In this document: one piece after another, positions 53,186-62,548 of the stretch
Layout of the letters: every line of letters begins with the position of its first letter
How positions within the stretch are numbered: the first letter of the stretch is position 1
Assembly: GCA_030837965.1 (NCBI GenBank)
Contig: JAUTXP010000014.1
Coordinates: forward strand, 72,605-136,604
Direction: 5' to 3'
DNA from: Acidimicrobiaceae bacterium
GTDB taxonomy: Bacteria > Actinomycetota > Acidimicrobiia > Acidimicrobiales > JAUTXP01
DNA length: 64,000 nt
Notes under the pieces: model-generated
The model's input: the letters and a program-made list of their open reading frames with translations, nothing else
Database searches by the model: none
What the model was told of the DNA's origin: nothing
Translations under genes and position numbers: made by a program

Positions 53186-54169
53186 CTATCGGGTCTGGTG
53201 GGCCAAGGCGTCGATGTCGGCGTCCACCATCATCTCCACCAACGAGGCGAAGTCGACCTCGGGCGTCCAGCCCAGCACGTCACGCGCCTTGGCCGAGTCG
53301 CCGACCAACAGGTCGACCTCGGCCGGTCGGAAGAAGCGCTCGTCGATCTCGACGTGGTCCTCCCACTTCAGCCCGGCCCGGGAGAAGGCGATGTCGCAGA
53401 ACTCCCGCACGGCATGGGTCTCGTTGGTCGACACCACGAAGTCGCTGGGCTCGTCCTGCTGGAGCATGAGCCACATGGCCCGGACGTAGTCCCCCGCGAA
53501 GCCCCAGTCCCGTTGGGCGTCGAGGTTCCCGAGGGCGAGCTTGTCCTGAAGGCCGTGCTTGATGCGGGCCACCGCATGGGTGATCTTGCGGGTCACGAAC
53601 TCCAACCCGCGGCGGGGCGACTCGTGGTTGAACAGGATCCCGCTCGACGCGTGCAGGCCGTAGGACTCCCGGTAGTTCACGGTGATCCAGTGGCCGTAGA
53701 GCTTGGCCACTCCGTAGGGACTTCGGGGGTAGAACGGCGTGCTCTCTCGTTGCGGGACCTCGACCACCTTGCCGAACATCTCGCTCGACGAGGCCTGGTA
53801 GAAGCGGATCTCGGGGTCGACGATGCGGATGGCGTCGAGGACCCGCGTGACCCCGAGGGCAGTCGTCTCGCCGGTGAGCACGGGCTGGGCGAACGACGTC
53901 TGCACGAACGACTGGGCGGCCAGGTTGTAGACCTCGCTGGGCCGGTACTCCCGAAGCACATGGATGATGGACGCCTCGTCCAGCAAGTCCCCCTGGGCCC
54001 GCGGATCGAGGATCAACCGGTCCTGGATGTGGGCGATGCGCTCGAAGTTCAGCGTGCTGCTGCGCCGGATCATGCCGACCACCTCGTAGCCCTGGTCGAG
54101 CAGCAGCTCGGCGAGGTAGGAGCCGTCCTGGCCGGTGATGCCGGTGATGAGGGCGCGTCGTGCGGGCAT
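53186..54169 (-). CDS. gmd: GDP-mannose 4,6-dehydratase
   Basis: 327 residues, SDR fold: nucleotide motif [10 protein letters not shown], catalytic Ser/Glu in SSSEMFG, Tyr152 and Lys156 in YGVAKL, and the family [14 protein letters not shown] segment. It converts GDP-mannose to GDP-4-keto-6-deoxymannose for fucose, rhamnose or perosamine derivatives in surface glycans. The usual partner reductase is not adjacent. Confidence 0.94.
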   Translation of the reverse strand: MPARRALITGITGQDGSYLAELLLDQGYEVVGMIRRSSTLNFERIAHIQDRLILDPRAQGDLLDEASIIHVLREYRPSEVYNLAAQSFVQTSFAQPVLTGETTALGVTRVLDAIRIVDPEIRFYQASSSEMFGKVVEVPQRESTPFYPRSPYGVAKLYGHWITVNYRESYGLHASSGILFNHESPRRGLEFVTRKITHAVARIKHGLQDKLALGNLDAQRDWGFAGDYVRAMWLMLQQDEPSDFVVSTNETHAVREFCDIAFSRAGLKWEDHVEIDERFFRPAEVDLLVGDSAKARDVLGWTPEVDFASLVEMMVDADIDALAHQTR

Positions 54170-54282
54170 CCCCTTGTTCTACTGGCTGGCCCAGGGGCGT
54201 CTGCTAACTCAGGTAGCACCTGGCCGAATCCCTGGGGCGCGGCTCGCCCAAGCCACCACCGCCAGCACCCCCACCACCGCCA

Positions 54283-54552
54283 TCAGGGTGGCGGCTCCAA
54301 GCCCGTGACCAGCTCGCTCGGGTCCACGCCGAGGGCCTTGGCCAGTTTGAGCACGGTGCCGATGGTCGGGTCGTGGCGGCCCTGCTCGATGAAGCCCACA
54401 TAGGTCCGGTGGATGCCCGCCCGCTCGGCCAGCACCTCCTGCGAGACGATCGTGCGCCCCGGCGGCGGCGGAAGGGCCAACCGCCTGCGCCTGACGCGGT
54501 CGGCCAGCTCGACCAGGTAGGGCTTGCGGGGCCGGGGCATGACCCGGCCCAT
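54283..54552 (-). CDS. Small XRE-type HTH protein
   Basis: 89 residues. The helix-turn-helix is SQEVLAERAGIHRTYVGFIEQGRHDPTIGTVLKLAKALGV. No second domain. It could be a repressor of a nearby gene; it is downstream of and co-directional with the carboxylase gene after repeat A3. ATG 54540 is an alternative start. Confidence 0.82.
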   Translation of the reverse strand: MGRVMPRPRKPYLVELADRVRRRRLALPPPPGRTIVSQEVLAERAGIHRTYVGFIEQGRHDPTIGTVLKLAKALGVDPSELVTGLEPPP

Positions 54553-54599
54553 GGGAGCCGGGTGCTGACCATGCGTCTACAGACGACACATAGCAACCC

Positions 54600-54634
54600 A
54601 ACTTTTCCACAGCACCTGCTGCTGTGGAAAAGTT
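54600..54634. repeat. Palindromic repeat family A, copy 3
   Basis: Perfect 15-bp arms (AACTTTTCCACAGCA) around CCTGC, 26 bp downstream of the carboxylase stop. The central 31 nt equal copy 2. Confidence 0.9.
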
Positions 54635-54660
54635 CGCGGGTAGGGCGACCAGGGCGTCGG

Positions 54661-56241
54661 TCAGACGGGCAGGACGCCGTGCTTGCGCCAGGGGCGCTGC
54701 ACCTGCTTGGTGCGCGACGCCTGGAGGCCGCGCCAGATGGCCAGGCGGGTCTCGGCCGGGTCGATGATGTCGTCCACCTGCGCGTGCCCGGCCGCGATGT
54801 ACGGGTCGATGTTCTTGCGCAACTGGTCGGCCATGGCCAGGCGGGTCTCGTCGCGCTCCTTGCCCTCGGGGATGGCGTCCAACTGCTTGCGCATGATGAT
54901 GTTGACCATCCCGTCCGGCCCCATCACCGCGATCTCGGCCGTCGGCCAGGCCGCGATGTAGTCGGCCTCGTACGCCGTCCCGTTCATCACGAAGTACCCG
55001 GCGCCGTAGGCCTTGCGCAGCACGATGGTCACCTTGGGCACGGTCGCCTCGGACACGGCGAACAGCATCTTGGCCCCGTGCCGGATGATGCCCTGCTTCT
55101 CGACAGCCGACCCCACGATGAACCCGGGGACGTCTTGCAGGAACACGAGCGGGATGCCAAAGGCGTCGCACAGCCACACGAACCGGGCCGCCTTGTCGGC
55201 CGAGTTCACGTCCAGCGTCCCGCCCAGCACCTTGGGCTGCGAGGCCACGATCCCCACCGGCTGTCCGCCCACGCGAGCGAACGCGGTGATCACGTTCTTG
55301 GCCCACTCGGGCTTCATCGGGAAGACCTCGCCGTCGTCCACCACCGCCTCGATGACGCGGTACATGTCGTAGGCCCGGCGGGGCGCGGTGGGGACGATGT
55401 CGTACAGCTCCTCGCATCGACGGTCGACCGGGTCGCTGCACTGGCGCACGGGCGGCGACTCCTGGTTGTGCGAAGGAAAGAACGACAAGTAGCGACGGAT
55501 GGTCTGAAGGCACGACGCGTCGTCCTCCACCTCCAGGTCGGCCACGCCGCTGACCTTGGTGTGGACGCCAGACCCGCCCATCTCCTCCTCGCTCACGTCC
55601 TCGCCCGTGGCCGCCTTGACCAGATGCCGACCGCCCAAGGCCATGGACGAGTTGCCTTTCACCATGGGGATGAAGTCGGCCAACGCAGGGATGTAGGCCG
55701 TGCCCGCGGCGCAGTGCCCGAGCATGGCCGCGACCTGCGGCACCACGCCCGACAGCGTGACCTGCTCGCGGAACAGCGCCCCCGCGGCCGCGAACGTGGA
55801 GCCGGTCGACTGTTGGATGCGGGCGCCCGCGGAGTCGAGCAGCCACACCATGGGGATGCGCTGACGCTCGGCCAGCTCGCGCATGCGCGCCGTCTTGTGC
55901 TCCCCCACCCCGCCCATCGACCCGGCCATGACGGTGAAGTCGTACGCCATGACCGCGACGCGCCGGCCGTCGATCAACCCGATGCCCGCCACCATGCCGT
56001 CCGCGGCCAGGTACCCCTTGTCGGCTTGCAACTGCGGGTCCATGGAGTCGGCCAGCAACCCGTACTCGATGAACGTGCCCGCGTCGACCAGCGCGTCGAT
56101 GCGCTCGCGCACCGGCCATTTGCCCAACGACCGCTGCCGCTCGACGCGCTCGGGGCCGCCCATGGCGTAGGCCCGCTCGCGTCGGCCACGCAGGTCCTCG
56201 ACGAGCGGCTTCCAGTCGTGCAGGGACGGGTCGTCAGCCAC
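54661..56241 (-). CDS. Acyl-CoA carboxylase carboxyltransferase (beta) subunit
   Basis: 526 residues from GTG 56241, which overlaps the hydratase stop by 1 nt. Carboxyltransferase signatures: WLLDSAGARIQQSTGS, GTAYIPALADFIPMVKG, LQDVPGFIVGSAVEKQGIIRHGAKMLFAVSEATVPKVTIVLRKAYGAGYFVMNG. It resembles propionyl- or methylcrotonyl/geranyl-type beta chains; the acyl specificity is not determined. The neighbouring hydratase and the biotin carrier at 52661 suggest acyl-CoA catabolism. No biotin carboxylase subunit is in the window. Confidence 0.9.
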   Translation of the reverse strand: MADDPSLHDWKPLVEDLRGRRERAYAMGGPERVERQRSLGKWPVRERIDALVDAGTFIEYGLLADSMDPQLQADKGYLAADGMVAGIGLIDGRRVAVMAYDFTVMAGSMGGVGEHKTARMRELAERQRIPMVWLLDSAGARIQQSTGSTFAAAGALFREQVTLSGVVPQVAAMLGHCAAGTAYIPALADFIPMVKGNSSMALGGRHLVKAATGEDVSEEEMGGSGVHTKVSGVADLEVEDDASCLQTIRRYLSFFPSHNQESPPVRQCSDPVDRRCEELYDIVPTAPRRAYDMYRVIEAVVDDGEVFPMKPEWAKNVITAFARVGGQPVGIVASQPKVLGGTLDVNSADKAARFVWLCDAFGIPLVFLQDVPGFIVGSAVEKQGIIRHGAKMLFAVSEATVPKVTIVLRKAYGAGYFVMNGTAYEADYIAAWPTAEIAVMGPDGMVNIIMRKQLDAIPEGKERDETRLAMADQLRKNIDPYIAAGHAQVDDIIDPAETRLAIWRGLQASRTKQVQRPWRKHGVLPV

Positions 56242-57020
56242 TAGCGGCCTTTCCATTGAGGCGCTCGCTTCTCGACGAACGCGGTGATGCCTTCCTTCGA
56301 GTCCTCGGTCATGGTGGTGAGGGTGAGCATCGGGTGCAGGAGCTTGAGGGCCTCGGCCGCCCCTTGGTCCCACACCGCGTAGAACGAGTCGCGACCGAGC
56401 TTGACGATGGCGGGCGACTTGGACGCCAGCGCGCCGGCCAGATCGGCCACGGCCGCGTCCAACTCGTCGACCGGGACGACCCGATTCACGAACCCGATGC
56501 GCTCGGCCTCGTCGGCTTTGACCCGCCTGCCGGTGAGCATCAGCTCCAACACCTTCTTGGGCGGCATCGACCGCACCAGCGGCACCGTGATCATGTACGG
56601 CCACAGGCCCACGTCGATCTCGGGCGTGCCGAATTGGGCATCGTCGGCGGCCACCACGAAGTCATGGGCCAACGCCAGCCCGAACCCGCCCGCTAACGCG
56701 TAGCCGCGGATGCGCGCAATCGTCGGCTTGCCCAACATCCACATGTCGTTGAAGAGCCGGGCCAACTCCCCCCTGCCCTCGTGCAGGTCGACAAACCCTG
56801 CGCCCTCGGCCATCCCGGTGAGGTCGGCGCCCGCGCAGTACGCCTTGTCGCCCGCGCCGGTGGTCACGATCACGCGCACGTCGGGGTCGTCCTTGGCCAC
56901 GGCCAGCAGTCGCCGCATCTCGCGCAATACGTCCCACGACATGGCGTTGCGGCGCTCCGGGCGGTTGATGGTGATGCGGCCGATCCCGTCGGCCACCTCC
57001 CAGAGAACCTCTTCGGACAT
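56241..57020 (-). CDS. Enoyl-CoA hydratase/isomerase family protein
   Basis: 259 residues. Crotonase motifs: RITINRPERRNAMSWDVL, GAGDKAYCAGADLTGM, IRGYALAGGFGLALAHDFVVAAD, and FGTPEIDVGLWPYM. It is translated just ahead of the carboxylase beta chain in one operon, so a hydratase/carboxylase pathway for branched acyl-CoAs is plausible. Confidence 0.9.
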   Translation of the reverse strand: MSEEVLWEVADGIGRITINRPERRNAMSWDVLREMRRLLAVAKDDPDVRVIVTTGAGDKAYCAGADLTGMAEGAGFVDLHEGRGELARLFNDMWMLGKPTIARIRGYALAGGFGLALAHDFVVAADDAQFGTPEIDVGLWPYMITVPLVRSMPPKKVLELMLTGRRVKADEAERIGFVNRVVPVDELDAAVADLAGALASKSPAIVKLGRDSFYAVWDQGAAEALKLLHPMLTLTTMTEDSKEGITAFVEKRAPQWKGR

Positions 57021-57046
57021 AGGGCCGGACGGTAGCCTCAGGAGAG

Positions 57047-57556
57047 ATGCGCTTCACGACCGTCGCCCTCGTCGCGGGCGTGGTGGCGGGCCTGCTCGCA
57101 GGCGGACGCCTGGCCAACCTGGGCCGGCGCGGCTTCCGAGGCTGGCCGTTCCTGGCCGCGGGCCTGGTCCTGCCGCTCCTCCCGAACGCCGGCGCGCTGG
57201 GCGCGTCCTACCTCTGCTTGTTGGCCTTCGCGCTGCTCAACCTGCGGGTGCCCGGCATGGGACTGCTGGCCGTGGGACTGGGCCTGAACGCGTTGGTCGT
57301 GGGCGTCAACGCAGGGATGCCCGTGCACCAGGGCGACGCCGCCCTGTCGGGGAAGCACCACGCGGAGACGGGCTCCGACTCGCTCACCTTCTTGGACGAC
57401 CGCGTGCCCGTCGACCCGCTGGACGAGGTGCTGTCCTTCGGCGATCTGGTGCTGGCCGTGGGCCTGGTGGTGACCGCCTCTTCACTGGTGCGGCGCCCAC
57501 CCGAAGGGCGCCACGCTCAACTGGCCGAGGAGAGCGCGGGACCGCGGCTGAGATAA
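57047..57556 (+). CDS. DUF5317-type membrane protein
   Basis: 169 residues with about four helices. The segment ALNLRVPGMGLLAVGLGLNALVVGVNAGMPV followed by HAETGSDSLTFLDDRVPVDPLDEVLSFGDLVLAVGLV matches the DUF5317 family of gram-positive bacteria, which is unknown in function. AGGAGAG precedes ATG 57047. The last 40 bp overlap the convergent gene at 57517. Confidence 0.82.
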   Translation: MRFTTVALVAGVVAGLLAGGRLANLGRRGFRGWPFLAAGLVLPLLPNAGALGASYLCLLAFALLNLRVPGMGLLAVGLGLNALVVGVNAGMPVHQGDAALSGKHHAETGSDSLTFLDDRVPVDPLDEVLSFGDLVLAVGLVVTASSLVRRPPEGRHAQLAEESAGPRLR

Positions 57557-58125
57557 CGGTTGAGCGCATGCAGGGTGGCGCGTGCGGCCGCCTCCTCCAC
57601 GCTCGACCCGCGGGCCACGCCATAGCGGGTGCCGCCCGCGTCCTCGGGCTCGAGGATCACGATGACGGCGTGCTCCGTCTCGCTCCCCACCGGTGCGGCC
57701 GCAGCCTCGACCCGAAAAGGGAGGACGGCGCCCAGGTCGCTCAAGGCCCGCAAGGTGGCGTCCACTGCGTCGGAGGGCGATCCGGCCGAGGCCCGACCCA
57801 CCGTCTGCACCCCTTGGTGGGCCAGGTGGACCTCCATCTCCTGCGAGAAGCGCTCCACCCGGACCGACACGAGCTGGACCCGCCCGCGATCGGCCGAGGC
57901 CATCGACTGCACCTCGTGGATGTCGACCACCACGGCCCGGGCCACCGAGGCGCGCGCGTGCTGCACGACCTGGCGGCGCAAGGCGGCGATGCCAGACGTG
58001 ACTTCGGCCTCGACGTGGACGACGAGGGCGTCGTCCTCCTCGGTGAAACCGACGCCAGCCACACCGGGCAGCCGGCGCAAGGCGAGTTCCAGCCGATCGA
58101 GCGGCGTGGCGCGCAGCGAATTCAC
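57517..58125 (-). CDS. Protein with LeuA-regulatory-domain-like C-terminus
   Basis: 202 residues without membrane helices. Residues about 1-85 (LDRLELALRRLPGVAGVGFTEEDDALVVHVEAE) look like a ferredoxin-like or ACT-type fold. Residues about 110-195 (GSPSDAVDATLRALSDL, VIVILEPEDAGGTRYGVARGSSVEEAAARATLHALNRYL) follow the pattern of the isopropylmalate synthase allosteric domain, without the catalytic barrel. It is coupled to the GGDEF gene by ATGA overlap. The homology is a pattern judgement, not a search result. Confidence 0.6.
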   Translation of the reverse strand: MNSLRATPLDRLELALRRLPGVAGVGFTEEDDALVVHVEAEVTSGIAALRRQVVQHARASVARAVVVDIHEVQSMASADRGRVQLVSVRVERFSQEMEVHLAHQGVQTVGRASAGSPSDAVDATLRALSDLGAVLPFRVEAAAAPVGSETEHAVIVILEPEDAGGTRYGVARGSSVEEAAARATLHALNRYLSRGPALSSAS

Positions 58126-58979
58126 CGCGCCCGCTTGGCCTGGTAGAGGCGCTCGTCGGCCAGTCGGTAGAGCTCATTGACGTCGGTGGCCTCGTCGGGG
58201 GCCAGGGCCACGCCGACGGAGAACCCGGTCTCGCTGGACTGGAGGATGCCGCCCAGTGCGCCGCGCAGACGGGCCACGATGGCGTCGATCGTCTCGAGCT
58301 GGCTGTTGGCCAGGATGATGGCGAACTCGTCGCCGCCGATGCGCGCCGCGATGTCGCCCGATCGCAGCGAGTGCCGCAGCGCGGAGCCGATGGCCCGCAG
58401 CACGCGGTCGCCGCCGTCGTGGCCGTGCTTGTCGTTGATGATCTTGAAATTGTCGAGGTCCAACAGGGCCAAGCCGAAGGGCCACCCGTAGCGCAGGCTG
58501 CGCGACGAGGCCTGGCTCAACAGGTCGTCGAAGGACCGCCGGTTCATCAGCCCGGTCAGCGCGTCGTGGCTGGCGTCGTGGCGCAACAGCTCCAACTGAA
58601 GGGCCACGGCGGACAGGTGGGTCACCACCGTCTCCAGCTCGTCGTCGCCGTGGTCGGGGATGGTGTGCAGGCCTGCGGGCATCTCCACCAGCGGCCGCAG
58701 CGGCCAGTCGGATGCGGGCCTGCGTCCGGCCCGGAAGACCTGGCGGCCCAGGGTCACGTCGTCGATGACCACGGCTGCGTCGTGCCAGCCCGCGTCGTCG
58801 ATGAGCCGGTCGAGGAGGTCGTAGATGAAACCCAGCCCCGAGTCCGCGTGGGCCAGATCCTGCGTCAGGGTCGACAAGCTCATCGGCAGGCCCATGCCTT
58901 CCGACTCACTCAACCCGCTCATGTTTTCCGCTACGACCCGACGCAGTCCGCGTCGACGTACGGCACCGACCTGGCTCAT
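58122..58979 (-). CDS. GGDEF-domain diguanylate cyclase
   Basis: 285 residues from ATG 58979 (the longer track ORF is upstream shadow). The N-terminal about 130 residues form a small sensory-like region (GLGFIYDLLDRLIDDAGWHDAAVVIDDVTLGRQVF), then the GGDEF domain starts at HDALTGLMNRRSF with the active-site RIGGDEFAI near 212-217. It should make c-di-GMP. It has no EAL domain and no membrane helix. ATG 58922 is an alternative start. Confidence 0.9.
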   Translation of the reverse strand: MSQVGAVRRRGLRRVVAENMSGLSESEGMGLPMSLSTLTQDLAHADSGLGFIYDLLDRLIDDAGWHDAAVVIDDVTLGRQVFRAGRRPASDWPLRPLVEMPAGLHTIPDHGDDELETVVTHLSAVALQLELLRHDASHDALTGLMNRRSFDDLLSQASSRSLRYGWPFGLALLDLDNFKIINDKHGHDGGDRVLRAIGSALRHSLRSGDIAARIGGDEFAIILANSQLETIDAIVARLRGALGGILQSSETGFSVGVALAPDEATDVNELYRLADERLYQAKRAR

Positions 58980-59111
58980 GTCCACCCCGCGTCGCCTGCG
59001 GAACGTTGTTCGCCACCCAGCGCGGCAATCCCTGTTTGTGAGTGACGGTCGACCCCCGTAGATCGTACGCAAAGTGGTCGAATCAAGGCCAACCAGACAT
59101 ACCTTTCCCGA

Positions 59112-60230
59112 GTGGCCCGCACACTTACCTTCATCTCGTTTCGACTGGGCCTGCACGACGGTGTTTCCCGCGAAGCAGCCAAATGGATTGAAGCGGTCAG
59201 AACGCTGGGGTGGAGGGTGAAGACGGTGGCGGGCGAAGGACCAGTGGACGTGTGCGTGCCCGGCCTGGCCATCGGTGAGGGTGAGGGGGCTGCGGGGGGT
59301 TTGGTCGATGAGGCGGGGTTGGTCGAGGCGGGGTTGGTTAAGGACGTGGCCGACGCGCTGGCCGACGCCGACGTGGTGATCGTGGAGAACCTGTGCTCGC
59401 TGCCGCTGGTGCCCGCGGCGTGGGCTGCGGTGGCCCAGGTGTTGCGGGGCCGACCGGCCCTGCTCCGCCACCACGACCTGCCCTGGCAGCGTGAGCGGTT
59501 CCGAGGCCGGCCCGCGCCGCCGGATAACCCGGCATGGGTCCACGTGACCATCAACCGGATGAGCGAGGAGGAGTTGCGCGAGCGGGGCATTGCGTGCACA
59601 ACGGTCTACAACGCATTCGACACCGATGTCGTCCCCGTGGGTCGCCACGAAGCCCGGGCCGTATTGGGATTGGAGGAGCTGGCAGGCGGGCGGACGATCG
59701 TGTTGCAACCGACACGGGCCATTGCCAGAAAAGGCGTTCCCGACGGGTTGCGACTGGCCGAGGAGCTGGGCGCGCTGTATTGGCTGACCGGCTCGGCCGA
59801 GGAGGGGTACGGGCCCACACTCTCCGCGTTGTTCGCCCGCGCCCGCGTGCCCGTGCTGCATCGCCCCGTCGAGGACGTGGCCTTGGCCTACGCCGCGGCC
59901 GACCTGATCGCCTTCCCTTCGACATTCGAGGGCTTCGGCAACCCCGTGGTGGAGTCGGCCGTCCACCGCCGGCCCGCAGCGGTGGCGTCGTATCCCGTGC
60001 TGGAGGAGCTGCGAGCGTTCGGCTTTCAGTGGCTGCCCGCCCTGTCGCCCGCCGTCGTGCGCGAGTGGCTTGAGTCGCCGTCTTCATCGTCATCGTCGGC
60101 GTCCGCTGCGCAGCGTCGGCGGCAGGCGGTGGTCGACCACAACCTCGCCGTCGCCAAGCGCCACTTCTCGTTGGCTGCCCTCCCCGATCGGCTGGCCGCG
60201 CTCTTCGAGGAACAAGGATGGGCCCCGTGA
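59112..60230 (+). CDS. GT4-like glycosyltransferase
   Basis: 372 residues from GTG 59112. C-terminal Rossmann signatures: VLQPTRAIARKGVPDGLRLAEEL, then YAAADLIAFPSTFEGFGNPVVESAVHRRPAA, the E-x7-E donor-binding motif of GT4 enzymes. The N-terminal domain has RHHDLPWQRERFRG. It probably makes a surface glycan or glycolipid. A serine run (SPSSSSSSASAAQ) interrupts a loop near the C-terminus. Confidence 0.86.
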   Translation: MARTLTFISFRLGLHDGVSREAAKWIEAVRTLGWRVKTVAGEGPVDVCVPGLAIGEGEGAAGGLVDEAGLVEAGLVKDVADALADADVVIVENLCSLPLVPAAWAAVAQVLRGRPALLRHHDLPWQRERFRGRPAPPDNPAWVHVTINRMSEEELRERGIACTTVYNAFDTDVVPVGRHEARAVLGLEELAGGRTIVLQPTRAIARKGVPDGLRLAEELGALYWLTGSAEEGYGPTLSALFARARVPVLHRPVEDVALAYAAADLIAFPSTFEGFGNPVVESAVHRRPAAVASYPVLEELRAFGFQWLPALSPAVVREWLESPSSSSSSASAAQRRRQAVVDHNLAVAKRHFSLAALPDRLAALFEEQGWAP

Positions 60231-60481
60231 CCGACGACCCCGTCCTGCGCCGACGGGCCCGCGTGGCCGCGTTGGTGGCGTGGGGGATGCGGGCGGGCTA
60301 CGGCTTTCTGGCCGTCGCCGTCATCGTCTTTGTCATCGGCGCCGTCGGCCGCTTCACGCCCTTGTTGACCTCGGTGGTGACGCTGGCCATGGCCGGGTGC
60401 ACGTTGACCCTGGCCCCGTCGATCGTCTTCGCCTATGCCGTGCGGGCGGCCGAGAGGGAGGACAGGGAGCAGGGGCACTAG
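60218..60481 (+). CDS. Small two-helix membrane protein
   Basis: 87 residues overlapping the glycosyltransferase gene by 13 bp. Helices: ALVAWGMRAGYGFLAVAVIVFVIGAVG and LLTSVVTLAMAGCTLTLAPSIVFAYAV; the C-terminus is charged. No family recognised. Coupling suggests a membrane partner of the glycosyltransferase. Confidence 0.65.
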   Translation: MGPVTDDPVLRRRARVAALVAWGMRAGYGFLAVAVIVFVIGAVGRFTPLLTSVVTLAMAGCTLTLAPSIVFAYAVRAAEREDREQGH

Positions 60482-60522
60482 ATTTTCGGCGTTCGCTGAA
60501 GCAGCAAAGGGGAGGACCCGCC

Positions 60523-61635
60523 ATGGCCAAGGCCGCCGTGATGACCGGCATCGACCAGCCGCTCGAGATCCGTGATGACATCGAGGTCGAGGCGCCCAGA
60601 GCGGGTGAATTGAAGGTGCGCATGGCCGCTTCCGGCGTGTGCCATTCGGACCTGTCCATGCAGAACGGCACGATGATGGCGGCGACGCCGATCGTGCTGG
60701 GGCATGAGGGGGCGGGGATCGTCGAAGAGGTCGGCGAAGGCGTCACGTCGATCAAGCCGGGCGACAAGGTCATCATCTCCTGGGTGCCCCAGTGCGGCGA
60801 GTGCTTCTTCTGCCAGCGGGAGCAGGGCTACCTGTGCGAGCAGGCCAACGCCGCACTGGCCACCGGCGGCCTGTTGGACGGGACCACGCGCATGACCTCG
60901 CAGGGCGCGCCGCTGTTCCAGATGGCGGCCAGCGGGACGTTCTCGGAGGTGACGATCATCCCGGCCATCGGGGCGGTCAAGATCCCCGGCGACATCGACA
61001 TGAGGGTTGCCGCCCTGATCGGGTGCGGCGTGCTGACCGGCACCGGTGCGGCCATGAACACGGCCAACATCAAGAAGGGCGATGTGGTCGCCGTGGTCGG
61101 TTGTGGCGGTGTCGGCCTCAACGTCATCCAAGGCGCTCGCATCAAGGGCGCGGGCGAGATCATCGCCGTGGACATGAATGAGACCAAGCTGCAAATGGCC
61201 AAGGAGTTTGGGGCCACTGCCACCGTCAATGCCTCGCAGTCGGACCCGGTCAGCCAGGTCATGGAGATGACCGGCCAGCGGGGCGCCGACGTGGCCTTCG
61301 AGGTCATCGGCTTGCAGCAGACGATCGACCAGACCATCACCATGGTGCGGCGGGGCGGTCAGGCCATCCTGGTCGGCGTGCCCAAGATGGACGCCATGGT
61401 CAACGTGCCCGCCTTCTTCGGCGTGGTGCTGGCCGAGAAGACGATCAAGGGATGCTGGTACGGGTCGTCCAACGTGCAAAAGGACGTGCCCAAGCTGATC
61501 GAGCTCTACAAGTCGGGGCAGCTCAAGCTGGACGAGCTGATCTCGCGCACGATCACGGTCGAGCAGGTCAACGAGGCGTTCGACGCCATGAAGACCGGCG
61601 AGGTGGCCCGCTCAGTCATCGAGTACTCGGTCTGA
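60523..61635 (+). CDS. Zinc-dependent alcohol dehydrogenase
   Basis: 370 residues. Catalytic zinc ligands Cys40 (SGVCHSDL) and the His of VLGHEGAGIVEEVGEG; structural zinc cysteines in PQCGECFFCQREQGYLCEQ; NAD-binding VVGCGGVGLNVIQGARIKGAGEIIAVD. It resembles the class III-like/NDMA-dependent group of actinobacterial ADHs. AAAGGGGAGG 7 nt before ATG 60523 is a strong ribosome-binding site, unlike its leaderless neighbours. Confidence 0.92.
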   Translation: MAKAAVMTGIDQPLEIRDDIEVEAPRAGELKVRMAASGVCHSDLSMQNGTMMAATPIVLGHEGAGIVEEVGEGVTSIKPGDKVIISWVPQCGECFFCQREQGYLCEQANAALATGGLLDGTTRMTSQGAPLFQMAASGTFSEVTIIPAIGAVKIPGDIDMRVAALIGCGVLTGTGAAMNTANIKKGDVVAVVGCGGVGLNVIQGARIKGAGEIIAVDMNETKLQMAKEFGATATVNASQSDPVSQVMEMTGQRGADVAFEVIGLQQTIDQTITMVRRGGQAILVGVPKMDAMVNVPAFFGVVLAEKTIKGCWYGSSNVQKDVPKLIELYKSGQLKLDELISRTITVEQVNEAFDAMKTGEVARSVIEYSV

Positions 61636-61960
61636 GGCGCGGCCGTCGTTCGGCACAGGTCTTGGCGTCTACTCGCTAGTTGCCGTATGAGGGGCCGCTC
61701 TCCGTCCGGCGGTACCGGCGGCGGCGGGCCTTGGCCGACAGCAGGGTGATGCCTGCCCGGGTGGCGGGCAACGGCCGGAGGGGTTCCGGCGGGCGTCGGC
61801 TGTCCGGCGCTGGAAGCTGTCGGGGCGATCTCACGCAACGTGATTTCCCCACTCGGGCGTCGGTTCCTGCGCGCTCGGACATTTCGGACCGCTCGTCCGC
61901 TGCCGTGGTCGGCGCTTGCCGCCCGCCGCGTGCTGGGCGGTTTGTTACCCTTCGGTAACC
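61636..61960. other. 325-bp gap between the alcohol dehydrogenase and tetR-like gene
   Basis: No convincing gene. A minus-strand frame at 61676-61882 (68 residues, ending AKARRRRYRRTESGPSYGN) is the best small ORF but has no family resemblance or clear ribosome-binding site. The last 17 bp form the TetR operator-like palindrome. Confidence 0.5.
61944..61959 (+). promoter_or_regulatory. Palindrome GTTACC-CTTC-GGTAAC upstream of the TetR-type gene
   Basis: The 6-bp inverted repeat ends 1 nt before ATG 61961 and contains TACCCT, a -10-like box 9 nt from the start. It is the likely autoregulatory operator and the core promoter. A GGTAAC half-site also appears near 62678. Confidence 0.55.
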
Positions 61961-62548
61961 ATGCAGGCCCGCCTCCCCGCCGCCCGCCGCAGGCGTCAAC
62001 TGCTCGACGTCGCCCTCCGCTCGTTCGCCGACCGAGGCTTCCACCAGACGTCGATGGACGACGTGGCCGAGGCCGCGGGCGTCACCAAGCCGGTCCTGTA
62101 CCAGCATTTCGCGTCCAAGCGGGACCTCTACCTCGAACTGTTGGACGACGTGGGCGGGCGCATGATGGACGCCATCGCCAAGGCCGTCGCGGCCGCCCAC
62201 GGGCCCCGACAGCAGGTCGAGGCCGGGTTCGGCGCCTACTTCCGCTTCGTGGCCGACGAGGCCGACGCCTTTCAGCTCCTGTTCGGCACGGGGACGCAGC
62301 GCGACGAAGACTTCGAGCGCGCCGTCAGCCGGGTCGAAGAGTCCATCGCCGAGGCCGTCGCCGTGTTCATCGTGGCCGACATCGAGCCCGAGCACCGCCG
62401 CCTGCTGGCCCACGGCCTGGTCGGCCTGGCCGAAGGCACCAGCCGCCTCTGGCTGGCCGACGGTATGCCCTCGGCCCCCGACCTCCTCGCCCGCCGCATC
62501 GCCGAGCTGGCCTGGGCCGGCCTACGCGGCGTCAGCCGCGCCGACTGA
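61961..62548 (+). CDS. TetR-family transcriptional regulator
   Basis: 195 residues from ATG 61961. HTH: RQLLDVALRSFADRGFHQTSMDDVAEAAGVTKPVLYQHFASKRDLYLELL. The C-terminal ligand domain is the type often found in fatty-acid or redox regulators (AYFRFVADEADAFQLLFG), but the ligand is unknown. Divergent target unknown; the alcohol dehydrogenase upstream is co-directional. It is the last typical high-GC gene before the composition change. Confidence 0.9.
   Translation: MQARLPAARRRRQLLDVALRSFADRGFHQTSMDDVAEAAGVTKPVLYQHFASKRDLYLELLDDVGGRMMDAIAKAVAAAHGPRQQVEAGFGAYFRFVADEADAFQLLFGTGTQRDEDFERAVSRVEESIAEAVAVFIVADIEPEHRRLLAHGLVGLAEGTSRLWLADGMPSAPDLLARRIAELAWAGLRGVSRAD

Noticed and set aside
58122-59966. 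614-residue ORF as a long GGDEF protein
   Set aside because: The N-terminal half overlaps the divergent glycosyltransferase on the other strand and has no domain; ATG 58979 fits.
61676-61882. Small basic minus-strand ORF (68 residues)
   Set aside because: No ribosome-binding site or recognisable family; composition alone explains it.
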